64,000 nt of DNA, from the NCBI GenBank assembly GCA_019058275.1, contig JAHLVW010000094.1, forward strand, positions 1 to 64,000, read 5' to 3'. Positions 25,622 through 34,477 of the stretch are shown here, one piece after another. Source of the DNA: Candidatus Heimdallarchaeota archaeon (GTDB taxonomy: Archaea; Asgardarchaeota; Heimdallarchaeia; JABLTI01). Numbering within the stretch: position 1 is the first letter of the stretch; each line of letters begins with the position of its first letter. The position numbers were made by a program, and so were the translations under genes. The notes under the pieces are model-generated. The model was not told the origin of the DNA. It saw only the letters and a list, made by a program, of their open reading frames with translations, and did no database searches.

Positions 25622-26424
25622 ATGAACTGAACGATAAACAGTCTAAATCAGCTAAAACACCCGTTTCTACAAAAGTAGTAAGGGAATCACTTAAATCGAT
25701 CATCTTAAGCGGTGAGAGTGAGCTAGACAAGTTTGTCTCTCACCGTATCCTATACATTTTAGGTTTTTTAACTGGATGGAACACTAGAGTTTTTTCTTTA
25801 GAATTAATACCTATAGTCTATTTCTTTGTTTGGGCAATTGTGCTTTTTGGATTACGTGAAGTCCAATTTGGTTTATTATTCTTAGCATCTAATTTTGTGA
25901 TTGTTTTTTACTTTCTGCTATTGCACACTGTAATTTCATCTTGGAGTAAGATTAAGCACTGGTTTATTAAAAAAGCAAAAAAGAGAAATGGAATAGCAAA
26001 TATGACACTAGAAGATATTAAGTATCTTCTAATTTATACTCGTAAGATTTTTGGTGTAAAAGCTACGATACCTGCAAAAGTTGAAACCGAATTTGATTCA
26101 AATATATTACGGAAATATCTAAAGACAAACAAGAAATGGCAATTTGCGTTGAACATTACAGTCATTGTAGAATTAATGATAATAACAGCTGGAGGAATCT
26201 ATGGATTCATTCAAAAGATAGAAATTTTGGAATGGTTTGTAATTTGGTGGTATCTTATTTTTGTTTTTATTATTCCAATAATTATCTTGATAGTAGGTCT
26301 AGTAGTTTCAAAAGTAAAAATTAATTCATATATTAATATAATTTCTGATGAGAATTTTGATGAAGTCTTAAGAGTTCTGAATGACTTTGAGGTTTTTGGT
26401 GGAAAGTCAGCTAAAATTCCTTAA
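25600..26424 (+). CDS. Four-helix membrane protein, coupled to winged-helix gene
   Basis: The 274-residue protein has two pairs of membrane helices: 'LIPIVYFFVWAIVLFGL' with 'LLFLASNFVIVFYFLLL', and 'ALNITVIVELMIITAGGIYG' with 'VIWWYLIFVFIIPIIILIVG'. A basic cytoplasmic loop of about 80 residues separates the pairs and a short soluble tail follows. The start is a TTG inside the end of the upstream winged-helix gene; CTG 25627 lies nearer an AGGGGG and cannot be excluded. The pairing of a winged-helix protein with a membrane partner suggests a signal passed from membrane to DNA, but this is inference. Confidence 0.55.
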   Translation: MPSRGGINELNDKQSKSAKTPVSTKVVRESLKSIILSGESELDKFVSHRILYILGFLTGWNTRVFSLELIPIVYFFVWAIVLFGLREVQFGLLFLASNFVIVFYFLLLHTVISSWSKIKHWFIKKAKKRNGIANMTLEDIKYLLIYTRKIFGVKATIPAKVETEFDSNILRKYLKTNKKWQFALNITVIVELMIITAGGIYGFIQKIEILEWFVIWWYLIFVFIIPIIILIVGLVVSKVKINSYINIISDENFDEVLRVLNDFEVFGGKSAKIP

Positions 26425-26442
26425 TTAATATTTCATCTAATT

Positions 26443-26901
26443 TTATTCATTCTTAATTCTCGTTTTACACCATTCTACTAGTTCTTCTATAGAACATTGT
26501 GCTTTTTTCTGGGACAATTCTGTTAAAGCTTTATTCACTCTCGCTCGATCCAAATTGTCATTAAAAGTATTTTTTCTTGGAGATTGGTAAAACTCATATA
26601 AAGGTAAAATCGCACGTTCATCACCAAAATTACCTAGAGCTATAGCTGCGTTTCTTCTTGTTTCTTCATCTTTGTCTGTGTCAATTGCTCTTACTAATGC
26701 ATCAGCACATTCCTCATCACCAATTCTACCAAGTGCTAATGCTGCTCTCCTTCGTACACTACCTTCTTTATCATTCTCAAGAACATGAATTAAATCTACA
26801 ACAATATCTAGATTGGGAGCTAATGCAAGCTGATCAACAGCTTTCTCACGTATTTTCTTGTCCCTCTTTTTCAAATCTTCTCTTACTTTATCGATATCCA
26901 T
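26443..26901 (-). CDS. HEAT-repeat (PBS lyase-like) protein
   Basis: The 152-residue protein is made of about three or four HEAT-like repeats. The cleanest are 'VRRRAALALGRIGDEECADA' and 'TRRNAAIALGNFGDERAILP', with the spacing of PBS lyase/EZ-HEAT repeats. Such short solenoids bind partner proteins and have no catalysis of their own. GGTGAG lies five bases before the ATG. It follows the HAD gene by 21 bases, so the two share a transcript. Confidence 0.8.
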   Translation of the reverse strand: MDIDKVREDLKKRDKKIREKAVDQLALAPNLDIVVDLIHVLENDKEGSVRRRAALALGRIGDEECADALVRAIDTDKDEETRRNAAIALGNFGDERAILPLYEFYQSPRKNTFNDNLDRARVNKALTELSQKKAQCSIEELVEWCKTRIKNE

Positions 26902-26922
26902 CTAACTCACCAACAATTTTGA

Positions 26923-27699
26923 TTAAATAGGATCACCATGTAATTTCTTCTGTTCTATTTGATGCATTAAACTCATAACAACTTGCAATATCTCTTGAGG
27001 ATCATCAATAATATAATCAGCTGTAAATTCATCTCTAGTTGAAAAACCCCATGTAACACCAATTGTATAGAAATTATGTTTTTTACCTAAATCTATATCG
27101 AATTGATTGTCACCAATGATAATACCATAAGCAATTCCCTTATTTTGAACTAATAAATCAAAATTCTCTTCTTTATTTGAAGAATCAGCTATCACTTCAT
27201 TGAATTGTATGGGAATGCCAAATCTTTGAAAAATTTTAACCCGTTCTTCTGGATCAAGTAATTCAGTTTCATGAGTAACGATTGCTAATTTTGCATTAAC
27301 GATTTTTTGTAAACGCATTAGTACTTCTGGAATTCCTGGAAATGCTCGTACTCCTTCCCAGAATTCTTCTTTGCGAATTTCTTCTAATTTGTTTTTTCCA
27401 ACTATAAGATACTTGAATGGATTAAATTTATACTTCCTCAGTAAAGCTACTTTGCTCATCTTTGGAAAATCTTTATACAAGCTTTTCACTTGATCAGGGG
27501 GAAAATTTCTGCTAAGAAATTTAGTGTAAGTTCTAGATAAAGCATCAACTGTATCAACTAAAGTTCCTGAATAATCAAAAAAAATCCAAGGTGTATCATC
27601 CATTTGGACTTCTTCTATTTCTTCTTGCTCTTCTAATTCCTCTTCAGCTTCTTCCAGAATGACTTCAGTTTCATCAATTGTTTCGTGGTTCTCTTCCAA
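26923..27699 (-). CDS. HAD-superfamily hydrolase with altered motif I
   Basis: The 258-residue protein has an acidic, Glu-rich leader of about 35 residues, then a haloacid dehalogenase fold. Motif I is 'WIFFDYSGTLVDT': the nucleophile Asp is present but the second Asp of DxD is Ser. Phosphatases need that Asp as acid/base, while phosphonatases and dehalogenases lack it. Motif II is 'LAIVTHE', and motif IV is 'IIIGDNQFDIDLGKK' with 'YTIGVTWGF' after it. It may therefore act on a substrate other than a phosphate ester or have weak activity. The start is a TTG with GGTGATG just upstream. It is in an operon with the HEAT protein. Confidence 0.8.
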   Translation of the reverse strand: MEENHETIDETEVILEEAEEELEEQEEIEEVQMDDTPWIFFDYSGTLVDTVDALSRTYTKFLSRNFPPDQVKSLYKDFPKMSKVALLRKYKFNPFKYLIVGKNKLEEIRKEEFWEGVRAFPGIPEVLMRLQKIVNAKLAIVTHETELLDPEERVKIFQRFGIPIQFNEVIADSSNKEENFDLLVQNKGIAYGIIIGDNQFDIDLGKKHNFYTIGVTWGFSTRDEFTADYIIDDPQEILQVVMSLMHQIEQKKLHGDPI

Positions 27700-27870
27700 T
27701 TTTCATCACCTTTATGCTCTAAGAAATTCCTTTGGTTTATTCGATTTTAAACTACAAATAAACTTTCGCTTTATATGTAATATTTGTTTACAAATGAAAT
27801 TGCTTTTTGTATATTTTTAAAGAAAAAACACTGTGAGTTATTTCGAGATATTACAAGAGTGTGAAAAATT

Positions 27871-29184
27871 ATGGCTATTAAAAAGAATCAAGATACCGCA
27901 ATTGAGAATTTTCTTGATAAAAACAGTAAGAAGTATGGTATACCTAAAGTAGCATTAAAGGCTTTAAAGGACTTTGGAATTTTTGACGCTAGGGTGCTTA
28001 GCGTTCTAACTGAATCAGAGATTGCTGCTATACCTAATGTTAGTGAGAAAACTGCTGTTGCTTTAGTAAGAGCTGCGGATGATAATTTTAGAGGTCCTTT
28101 ATTTCAAAAAGCTGCCGATCAATCACAACGTCTTCTTCAAAAAAGGAAATTTTTTACAACTGGTTCAGCCAATCTGGATGAGCTTTTAGGAGGAGGAATG
28201 CCAACAAGCGCAATTATTGAGATAAACGGTGAATATCGTACTGGTAAAACACAAACATGTTTGACTTGTTCCGTTACTGCTCAATTGCCTGAAGAGCAAG
28301 GAGGTCTTGGACGACCTGTTATTTACATTGATACCGAGAATTCATTTCAAGCACAGCATATTCAAGAAATTGGTAATCGCTTCAAAATTGATTCAGACAA
28401 TTTATTGAGCAATTTATTTGTTGTTCAAGCAGAGCAATTAAGATATCTAAATCAAGCAATAGATCGCTTACCCGGATACGTTCAAGCTTTAGATCCTGGT
28501 CTTATTGTTATAGATTCACTTATGGCTCCATTTAGAACTGAATTTCATCAGCTCAATTTACTGGCTGTCCGTCAAAAGAAATTGGGTCGATTAATTGGTT
28601 TGTTAAAGAGAATAGCAATAGCTTTCAATACAACAGTTATCTTCACAAATCAAGTTATGGCTAACATTGGACCTTCTGGAAAATTCATTCCAGTAATCGC
28701 AACTGGAGGACATGTTGTTGCGCATGCTTCTGATATCCGAATATTCATGAAGAAGTTGAAAGGTAATCAAAGAAGAGCTAAAATAGATGATTGCGCTTGG
28801 TTGCCAAATGAGCAAACAGAGTATTTTATAACAAAATGGGGAATTGCTGACGATGAGAATCCTACTGAAAAAGACATTGAAGTAGACATACAGATAGAAC
28901 AAGAACCTGAAGCAGTAGAAAGTCCTTTGATGGATGGCCTGAATGAAGCTACTGAGTTTCAAACTGAAAAGGTAAAATCAACAAAATCAAAGTCTAAAGC
29001 TAAAAAAGCAACTCCAGAGACAGAAGCTAAAGAACCAATAGACGAAACTATTATTGATAATCCTCTTCTTGATTTAGAGGAAAATTTGGTTACTATTGAA
29101 GAAAATGAACAAAAAGCAGAAGCTCAAACAAAGCAAAAAACAAAACCAAAATCCGCGAGAAAAAAATCAAAAGTTCCCGCTTAA
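27871..29184 (+). CDS. radA: RadA recombinase with long charged C-terminal tail
   Basis: This is the archaeal Rad51/RadA strand-exchange protein. Residues 20-75 carry the helix-hairpin-helix DNA-binding domain ('AAIPNVSEKTAVALVRAADD'). The core has Walker A 'GEYRTGKTQ' (120-128), where most archaeal RadA read GEFGSGKTQ; 'VIYIDTENSFQ'; Walker B 'LIVIDSL' (211-217); and loop L2 near 'TNQVMANIGPSG'. After residue 330 it has about 100 extra residues, mostly Glu and Lys, absent from typical RadA (about 320-350 residues). The tail may bind partners or regulate filaments. A GC-rich hairpin spans the stop codon. Confidence 0.85.
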   Translation: MAIKKNQDTAIENFLDKNSKKYGIPKVALKALKDFGIFDARVLSVLTESEIAAIPNVSEKTAVALVRAADDNFRGPLFQKAADQSQRLLQKRKFFTTGSANLDELLGGGMPTSAIIEINGEYRTGKTQTCLTCSVTAQLPEEQGGLGRPVIYIDTENSFQAQHIQEIGNRFKIDSDNLLSNLFVVQAEQLRYLNQAIDRLPGYVQALDPGLIVIDSLMAPFRTEFHQLNLLAVRQKKLGRLIGLLKRIAIAFNTTVIFTNQVMANIGPSGKFIPVIATGGHVVAHASDIRIFMKKLKGNQRRAKIDDCAWLPNEQTEYFITKWGIADDENPTEKDIEVDIQIEQEPEAVESPLMDGLNEATEFQTEKVKSTKSKSKAKKATPETEAKEPIDETIIDNPLLDLEENLVTIEENEQKAEAQTKQKTKPKSARKKSKVPA

Positions 29185-29191
29185 AGCGGGA
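29175..29191 (+). terminator. GC-rich hairpin across the radA stop codon
   Basis: TCCCGC (29175-29180) and GCGGGA (29186-29191) pair around TTAAA, which contains the TAA stop. The stem is far richer in GC than its surroundings. There is only a weak T run after it, so it may protect the mRNA end rather than terminate. Confidence 0.5.
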
Positions 29192-29273
29192 GCCCTTAGT
29201 TTTGATTGGTATTAAATCTGCAAACGTGCTTGAATATAAGAAAACAAATAAGACGACAGGTAAGCGATTCTCA

Positions 29274-30551
29274 ATGACAAGCTACAATAGCAGAAATATT
29301 GCGCTTATAGCTTTTGGAGCATTCATTTGGTCTATATATTTCGCAATTCAAGGACAATTTCTCAATGATTACATAGCAGATCTAGCCAGTTATTCTCCCT
29401 TAATTATTTCTTTAATGATTAGTTTAGTTTCCTTGACAGGAGCAGTTACCAGTGTCATTGCTGGAGCAGTAAGTGATAATTTAAACTCTGATTTTGGAAG
29501 AAGGAAAGTGTTTATTCTATCTGGAGGTGTTACCTCTGCTTTAGTTCTGTTTTTGTTACCTTTGAACCAATCAATTGTTTTCATAATTGGGCTTAATGTT
29601 GTAATGAGCATTTTAAATACAGCAGCTTTTGTTTGCAATAATTCATTTATTCCAGATATATCTAATGGCCAAAAGCTTGGGAAAACAAATGCATTTGCAT
29701 CTTTGGGGACATCAATCGGAACAGTAGCTGGATTTACTATAATGCTCCTTAATCTTTCCTCCAATGTCTTCTTCTTTACTGGAGCAATATGCTCTCTTGG
29801 ATTTCTACTTGTAGGATTTCTATTCCAAGAACCAAAAACTTTAATTCAACCGAAGAAATGGTATCTTGCTATAAGAGAAACTTTTCAATTATCCAATTTA
29901 AAGATGGAAAAGAAATTCTTTAGGTTTCTAATCAGCCAATTTCTATTGCATATTGGGATTAATTGCTATATGCCTTTTCTATTGATTTTTCTCACTCAAG
30001 AAAATGATCCTATAAGTGGTGAATTAATAGGTCTTGGTTTATCATTACAAAATGGAGAAGTTCTAATTGTCTTTGCAGTTATGACATGCATTTCTTTACT
30101 TTTCACGCTACCTTTTGGAACTATTATCGATAAAACTGATACTCGCTTTGTTTTAATTATTTCAAGGATAGCTTTTGCATTTGCTACAGCATTAATTGCT
30201 TTAACACCTATTTTTAGAACAGTTAATCCATTAATACTAGGAATTATATTTATCATTCCTTTTGCTATTGCTAATACTGCAGATATAATCTCTAGAGGAG
30301 CTTTAATGCACATTCTTGCACCTAAAGAGAAAAGAGGTCAATTTCTTGGTATTTTATTTCTAGCTAAAATCTTAGCTCAAATACCTGGAGTATTTATTGG
30401 GGGTATAATTGCACAGTTTTTCCAAAGAGGTTACATGTTTGGATTCATAATTGGGGGAATATTCTTGTTATTATCTATTCCATTCATCATTTTATCTGGG
30501 TTTAAGAATTTACATGTAAAACGTATAGAAAAAACAACAACACCAACCTAG
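29274..30551 (+). CDS. Major facilitator superfamily transporter
   Basis: This protein of about 425 residues has 12 transmembrane helices. The loop after helix 2 is 'AGAVSDNLNSDFGRRKVFIL', the MFS 'G..sDr.G.Rr' motif, and its echo in the second half is 'FGTIIDKTDTRFVLIISR'. It is distantly similar in layout to the MFS gene at 19-20 kb. I start it at ATG 29274 (MTSYNSRN), because the longer frame from TTG 29202 would only add a charged, unstructured leader. The substrate is unknown. Confidence 0.75.
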   Translation: MTSYNSRNIALIAFGAFIWSIYFAIQGQFLNDYIADLASYSPLIISLMISLVSLTGAVTSVIAGAVSDNLNSDFGRRKVFILSGGVTSALVLFLLPLNQSIVFIIGLNVVMSILNTAAFVCNNSFIPDISNGQKLGKTNAFASLGTSIGTVAGFTIMLLNLSSNVFFFTGAICSLGFLLVGFLFQEPKTLIQPKKWYLAIRETFQLSNLKMEKKFFRFLISQFLLHIGINCYMPFLLIFLTQENDPISGELIGLGLSLQNGEVLIVFAVMTCISLLFTLPFGTIIDKTDTRFVLIISRIAFAFATALIALTPIFRTVNPLILGIIFIIPFAIANTADIISRGALMHILAPKEKRGQFLGILFLAKILAQIPGVFIGGIIAQFFQRGYMFGFIIGGIFLLLSIPFIILSGFKNLHVKRIEKTTTPT

Positions 30552-30576
30552 AAAAAAACCAGAAGACATTTTGAAT

Positions 30577-32877
30577 CTAAAATGATAATCTTAAAACCTC
30601 TGATAGAATTTTATCAAGTGATTCAAAATTCTTACTAATATCTGTTAAACCTAAATATTCTGCAAGAGGTGCTAAACCAGAAATTATTGACTTAATACTA
30701 ACTTCAATACGCAGCAAATCCCCTTCATATAATTGATGTTTCCTAATTACACTTAACATATCTCTTCCCAGAATAACATGCTCATAGATGGGTCGTTTGA
30801 AACTTAAAATATCAATAAAATAATCGGAATCCTCTACTACCGGAGCTATTTTTTGACATTCGAATAACAATTGAGACAAGCTTGGTTTCTTAGCAAAAAG
30901 ATCTAACATGAGCCAATCTTTCAAATATTCAAATTTTTCACGTGTAATGCCCATTTCTGCACATATACTGCCTTTAATGGTTGTATTCATTTTCCCTTTG
31001 GCAGTTTCAATGACATAATTATGTTTTTGAAGTTTACTTAAAAATGAAAATTCTTTATCAATGATTCTTTTAACTCTTACTTTAGGCAGTTGTTTCAAGA
31101 CAAGAAGTCTATGTTTGCAAAAAAGGTCATTATGTGTACATGAACAAGTAAATTCATCCTGCTTAAGTGATACATTATTTTCGCATTCATTCTCTTTCAC
31201 ATAAATGACTTGACTGATTTCCCCTTCAATTGTTTTGCTGATTTCTAAGTTGTCTATCTGATAGTAGAGCTCTAATGCTGATAGTTTCTCCTTCTCAAAA
31301 TCCTCACCTGTTTCAACTAAGGTTTTAAAGTAAACTTCACTAAAGTAGTCAATATCAATTTCATTGTCAACATTTCTCTTTAACATTTTCATCATTTTAA
31401 AATCAAGAAATGTTCTTTTCAGTAATTGTATTAACTCCTTTTGTGTAGGTTTATTACTGTAAATTAATGTTAAAATTAGTTTTTCAAACTCATCTTTGGT
31501 CAATATCATGCTACTTATTTCATCAAAGCGAGGTTTTGCATTTATCTCAGAAGAGAATGTATTTTTTGATTCTATATTACTCTCCCAAAAACGGTTTAAT
31601 ATAGCTCCTTTTTCTTGAGTATCATTTGCTAAAATGCTACAATTTCCATAAAAATCATAATCAGGTCTACCAGCTCTTCCTGCAATCTGGTGAAATACGT
31701 TTCTGGAAAGCCATTCATTATTCCATCTCTTTGTATCTACGATTACTACTTCTCTAGCTGGTAGATTGACGCCAGCACCAAGTGTTTCTGTACAAAACAG
31801 TACTTTGACTAACTTTTGACGAAATAGCTCTTCTACAACTTTTTTTGTTATCCTACTTAATCCTGCATGGTGAAAAGCGGTTCCTTTTTGCATTAATTCA
31901 TATAATTGCTTATTACCCAAAGTGTCATTAGGTAACGATATGCTTTCCAAAAAAGCTAAAACCTTTCCAGGATCAAAATCCTTTTTCTGTTTTGCTCTTG
32001 TAAAAATGAACTGTGAAAAATCTTCAGCAAATTCCTCTGCTTTACTTCTTGTCCCACAAAAGACCAATAATTGTGAATCATTTTTTATGTTATAATCAAT
32101 TTTCTTGCTAATTTGTTTATAGGGATCCAATGAAGTTAATATACTATACTCAAGAGGTATATGCCGCTCTTCACTAACTAGTAACACCCCTCTTAGCCAA
32201 TCTGCAATGTCTTTTGGATTGGCAATTGTAGCAGAAAGAAGAATTAAGCGAACTTTGTCAATTATTGTAGTCAAAATGGTCTCGAGAATAGGACCACGTT
32301 TTTTATCACCTAATAAATGAAATTCATCAATAATCACATTTTTTGTATAATAAACTAAATCAGGCATTCGTCCAAGTATTGTACGAAATCTCTCATAAGT
32401 TGAAATCAGGATATTGCACTTGCGTATTTCTTCCTCGTTAAAATCGATTTCAGACATAGACATGTGGATTTTTACTTTTAGATGTCTGTAGTCTTTAGCA
32501 AAATTACTTGCTTTTTCTTCAGCTAGTGCTCTTAAGGGTACGAGGAAAATAGTTTTTGCAGGAACGTTTTCAAAGTTCTTGCTTGACAGTTGATTATCAA
32601 ACCTATTCTCATGTCCACTTATGTATATATTGGATTCAGAATCCCATTCATTCATAATGTCCCTAATAGCAACCATCTCAGCAATGAGTGTTTTACCAGC
32701 TCCGCTTGGTGCAACAATGATTAGATTATCATCTGAGAAGAGATATGGGTAAGCCTTTTTTTGTATGTCAGTTAATTTCGTAATACTTTTCCAAGTCAAT
32801 ATTTCTTTTAGAATTTGATTAGTATTTTCCTTTGCTTCGTTATCAACTACCAATTCAATTATTCTCCACTTCTTCAT
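30577..32877 (-). CDS. Ski2-like superfamily 2 helicase with SWIM zinc finger
   Basis: The 766-residue helicase has the Ski2/Hel308 set of motifs: Q-like region 'LTDIQKKAYPYLF', Walker A 'APSGAGKT' (56-63), motif Ia 'FLVPLRALAEEKA', DEFH box (184-187), motif III 'LLSATIANP', 'FHHAGL', 'FCTETLGAGVNLPA' and motif VI 'HQIAGRAGRPDYD'. After the motor and a winged-helix region comes an insert not seen in Hel308: Cys578-x-Cys580-x6-Cys587-x-His589, the CxCxnCxH pattern of a SWIM zinc finger. Known SWIM domains bind DNA or proteins. A fork-restart or RNA role is possible. It lies 23 bases after a Cys-rich small gene on the same strand. Confidence 0.85.
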   Translation of the reverse strand: MKKWRIIELVVDNEAKENTNQILKEILTWKSITKLTDIQKKAYPYLFSDDNLIIVAPSGAGKTLIAEMVAIRDIMNEWDSESNIYISGHENRFDNQLSSKNFENVPAKTIFLVPLRALAEEKASNFAKDYRHLKVKIHMSMSEIDFNEEEIRKCNILISTYERFRTILGRMPDLVYYTKNVIIDEFHLLGDKKRGPILETILTTIIDKVRLILLSATIANPKDIADWLRGVLLVSEERHIPLEYSILTSLDPYKQISKKIDYNIKNDSQLLVFCGTRSKAEEFAEDFSQFIFTRAKQKKDFDPGKVLAFLESISLPNDTLGNKQLYELMQKGTAFHHAGLSRITKKVVEELFRQKLVKVLFCTETLGAGVNLPAREVVIVDTKRWNNEWLSRNVFHQIAGRAGRPDYDFYGNCSILANDTQEKGAILNRFWESNIESKNTFSSEINAKPRFDEISSMILTKDEFEKLILTLIYSNKPTQKELIQLLKRTFLDFKMMKMLKRNVDNEIDIDYFSEVYFKTLVETGEDFEKEKLSALELYYQIDNLEISKTIEGEISQVIYVKENECENNVSLKQDEFTCSCTHNDLFCKHRLLVLKQLPKVRVKRIIDKEFSFLSKLQKHNYVIETAKGKMNTTIKGSICAEMGITREKFEYLKDWLMLDLFAKKPSLSQLLFECQKIAPVVEDSDYFIDILSFKRPIYEHVILGRDMLSVIRKHQLYEGDLLRIEVSIKSIISGLAPLAEYLGLTDISKNFESLDKILSEVLRLSF

Positions 32878-32900
32878 TTTATCTTAGTAGTTTGATTTTG

Positions 32901-33170
32901 CTATAATATTGGTATTTTACAACAGAATTCTTTTGATAGAGCAAAATCAAATAATCCGCGCTCTATTAACTCATTAGTAATGATTTCTTCATACGTTAAA
33001 TGACCAAAACAATTAGTTAAACTACACATTTGACATTGTGTGACTTCAGTTGGAGAACAAAAGCTGTTAATGTGTCGAATTGTTTGCCATTCTGAGATTA
33101 GATTGTTATTAGTCATTTTTTGAATTTTCATTTTTATTTTTGATAATCTCTTACGCCCTGTTAAAACCAT
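32901..33170 (-). CDS. Small Cys-rich protein upstream of SWIM helicase
   Basis: This 89-residue protein is not recognised. A basic N-terminus (RKRLSKIKMKIQKM) is followed by 'FCSPTEVTQCQMCSLTNCFGH', whose four Cys and His could hold a zinc or FeS centre, then a helix, and a closing 'FCCKIPIL'. AGGTGA lies nine bases before the ATG. Being the first gene of a two-gene unit with the SWIM helicase, it is a candidate cofactor or regulator of that enzyme. Confidence 0.6.
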   Translation of the reverse strand: MVLTGRKRLSKIKMKIQKMTNNNLISEWQTIRHINSFCSPTEVTQCQMCSLTNCFGHLTYEEIITNELIERGLFDFALSKEFCCKIPIL

Positions 33171-33310
33171 ATTAGCTATTCACCTGACTTTTCCAAAGGG
33201 TTATTTACATATGTAATTTATTTCCAACGAATTTTTCACTCAATTGGATACTATCAATTAAGAATCTACTTTTTTTATTTAAAAACAAACAAATATGAGA
33301 AGAAAAATGA

Positions 33311-33835
33311 TTAATTTCTTCTATCTCTAGTTTTTCTTTTATTTTGATAAAGTCTAAAAGTAATTGTGATGATAGCTATAACTCCAATGATTTCTAGATT
33401 TACTTCACTTGTAGTTAATTCTGTTCCAGTTCCAAAAACGAATGGATAACCTTTTTTCACCCACTCATTAAATCCTTCCACCATATTAGAAACATTCGTG
33501 TATCCTATATCAACCAATTTGTTAGCACCAGTTTTTGATCTGACACCATTATCACAGTAAACTATGATTCCGGTTTTGTTATTTTCTGGGAGTTTGTGTA
33601 CATTTGAATAAAGGTAGTAAACGTTAATGTTTACTGATCCATTTATATGTCCATCATCTGCAAACTCTTTAGATGATCTAACATCTAAAAGAAAGATTGA
33701 TGGGTCGCTATCTAATCTACTCTTCGCTTCTTCTACTGAAATATTTTCATAATCTGCACTCATAACTTGTGAAATATTTAGAAAAAGTATAATCATAGTA
33801 ACAAACAAATATGTTTTTTTGATTATTTTCTTCAT
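33311..33835 (-). CDS. Secreted, membrane-anchored rhodanese-domain protein
   Basis: This protein of about 174 residues has a signal sequence, one rhodanese domain and a C-terminal transmembrane helix with a basic end (YQNKRKTRDRR). The domain shows 'FLLDVRSSKEFADDGHINGS' and the active loop 'VYCDNGVRSKTGA', with the sulfur-carrying Cys followed by the CxxGxR pattern. It should transfer or bind sulfane sulfur outside the membrane. I chose the in-frame ATG giving MKKIIKKTYLF because it begins the signal sequence; the upstream ATG at 33862 adds nine residues. Confidence 0.8.
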   Translation of the reverse strand: MKKIIKKTYLFVTMIILFLNISQVMSADYENISVEEAKSRLDSDPSIFLLDVRSSKEFADDGHINGSVNINVYYLYSNVHKLPENNKTGIIVYCDNGVRSKTGANKLVDIGYTNVSNMVEGFNEWVKKGYPFVFGTGTELTTSEVNLEIIGVIAIITITFRLYQNKRKTRDRRN

Positions 33836-34004
33836 TGTCTCTCTATACTCACAATATTTCATAAGATCATACTATATTATTGATAAATTGTAGAAAATAG
33901 ATAAAAATGTTTTACTAATTAAAGCTTAAAAGATATAAGGAAATTAACATCAAGTACCATTAAGATTATTAATGAACAAAATACCAAGATGAAAGTGAAT
34001 TACA

Positions 34005-34451
34005 ATGTCTCTGACAACAAAATCTCTAATAGAAGTAGTTATGGTTCCTCCTGCAATGGTTGATGAAAATGATAGTATTGCTATAGTTGCAAAAGTTCTA
34101 TTACAATCAAATAAAGGGTGTGTATTTGTTACAAGTGTTGGTGAAGTAGTAGGCATCATTACAGAAAGAGATGTTTTAAGAGTGATTTTGAAAGATGGAG
34201 GAATGCTTTCACCAGATATTGAAGCAAAGGATTTCATGATAAAACCTGTTACAACTATTTCTAAAACTGCCTCACTAGCAGAAGCAGATGATCTTATGCA
34301 TCAAATGAATCTCAATCGTTTAGCAGTTGTAGAAAAAGAAGATTCACTTATAGTAGTAGGTCTAATCGATACAGAATTACTTCAAGTATCTATCAAAACT
34401 GAATTGATAAAAACTTTGAAGAAACGTCAAAAATACTCCCAAGATAAATGA
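34005..34451 (+). CDS. CBS-domain pair protein
   Basis: The 148-residue protein is a tandem CBS pair (Bateman module). Repeat 1 ends 'GEVVGIITERDVLRVIL' and repeat 2 ends 'SLIVVGLIDTELLQVSI'. Such stand-alone modules bind AMP, ATP, SAM or related ligands and regulate partner enzymes. AAGTGA lies seven bases before the ATG. It is convergent with the EXO5-like gene and shares a hairpin with it. Confidence 0.85.
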   Translation: MSLTTKSLIEVVMVPPAMVDENDSIAIVAKVLLQSNKGCVFVTSVGEVVGIITERDVLRVILKDGGMLSPDIEAKDFMIKPVTTISKTASLAEADDLMHQMNLNRLAVVEKEDSLIVVGLIDTELLQVSIKTELIKTLKKRQKYSQDK

Positions 34452-34477
34452 ATACAAATGAATTTCTGCTCATTTAT
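34444..34477. terminator. Hairpin overlapping two convergent stops
   Basis: ATAAATGA (34444-34451) and TCATTTAT (34470-34477) are perfect inverted repeats. Each arm contains or touches the stop codon of one of the convergent genes. Confidence 0.4.
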
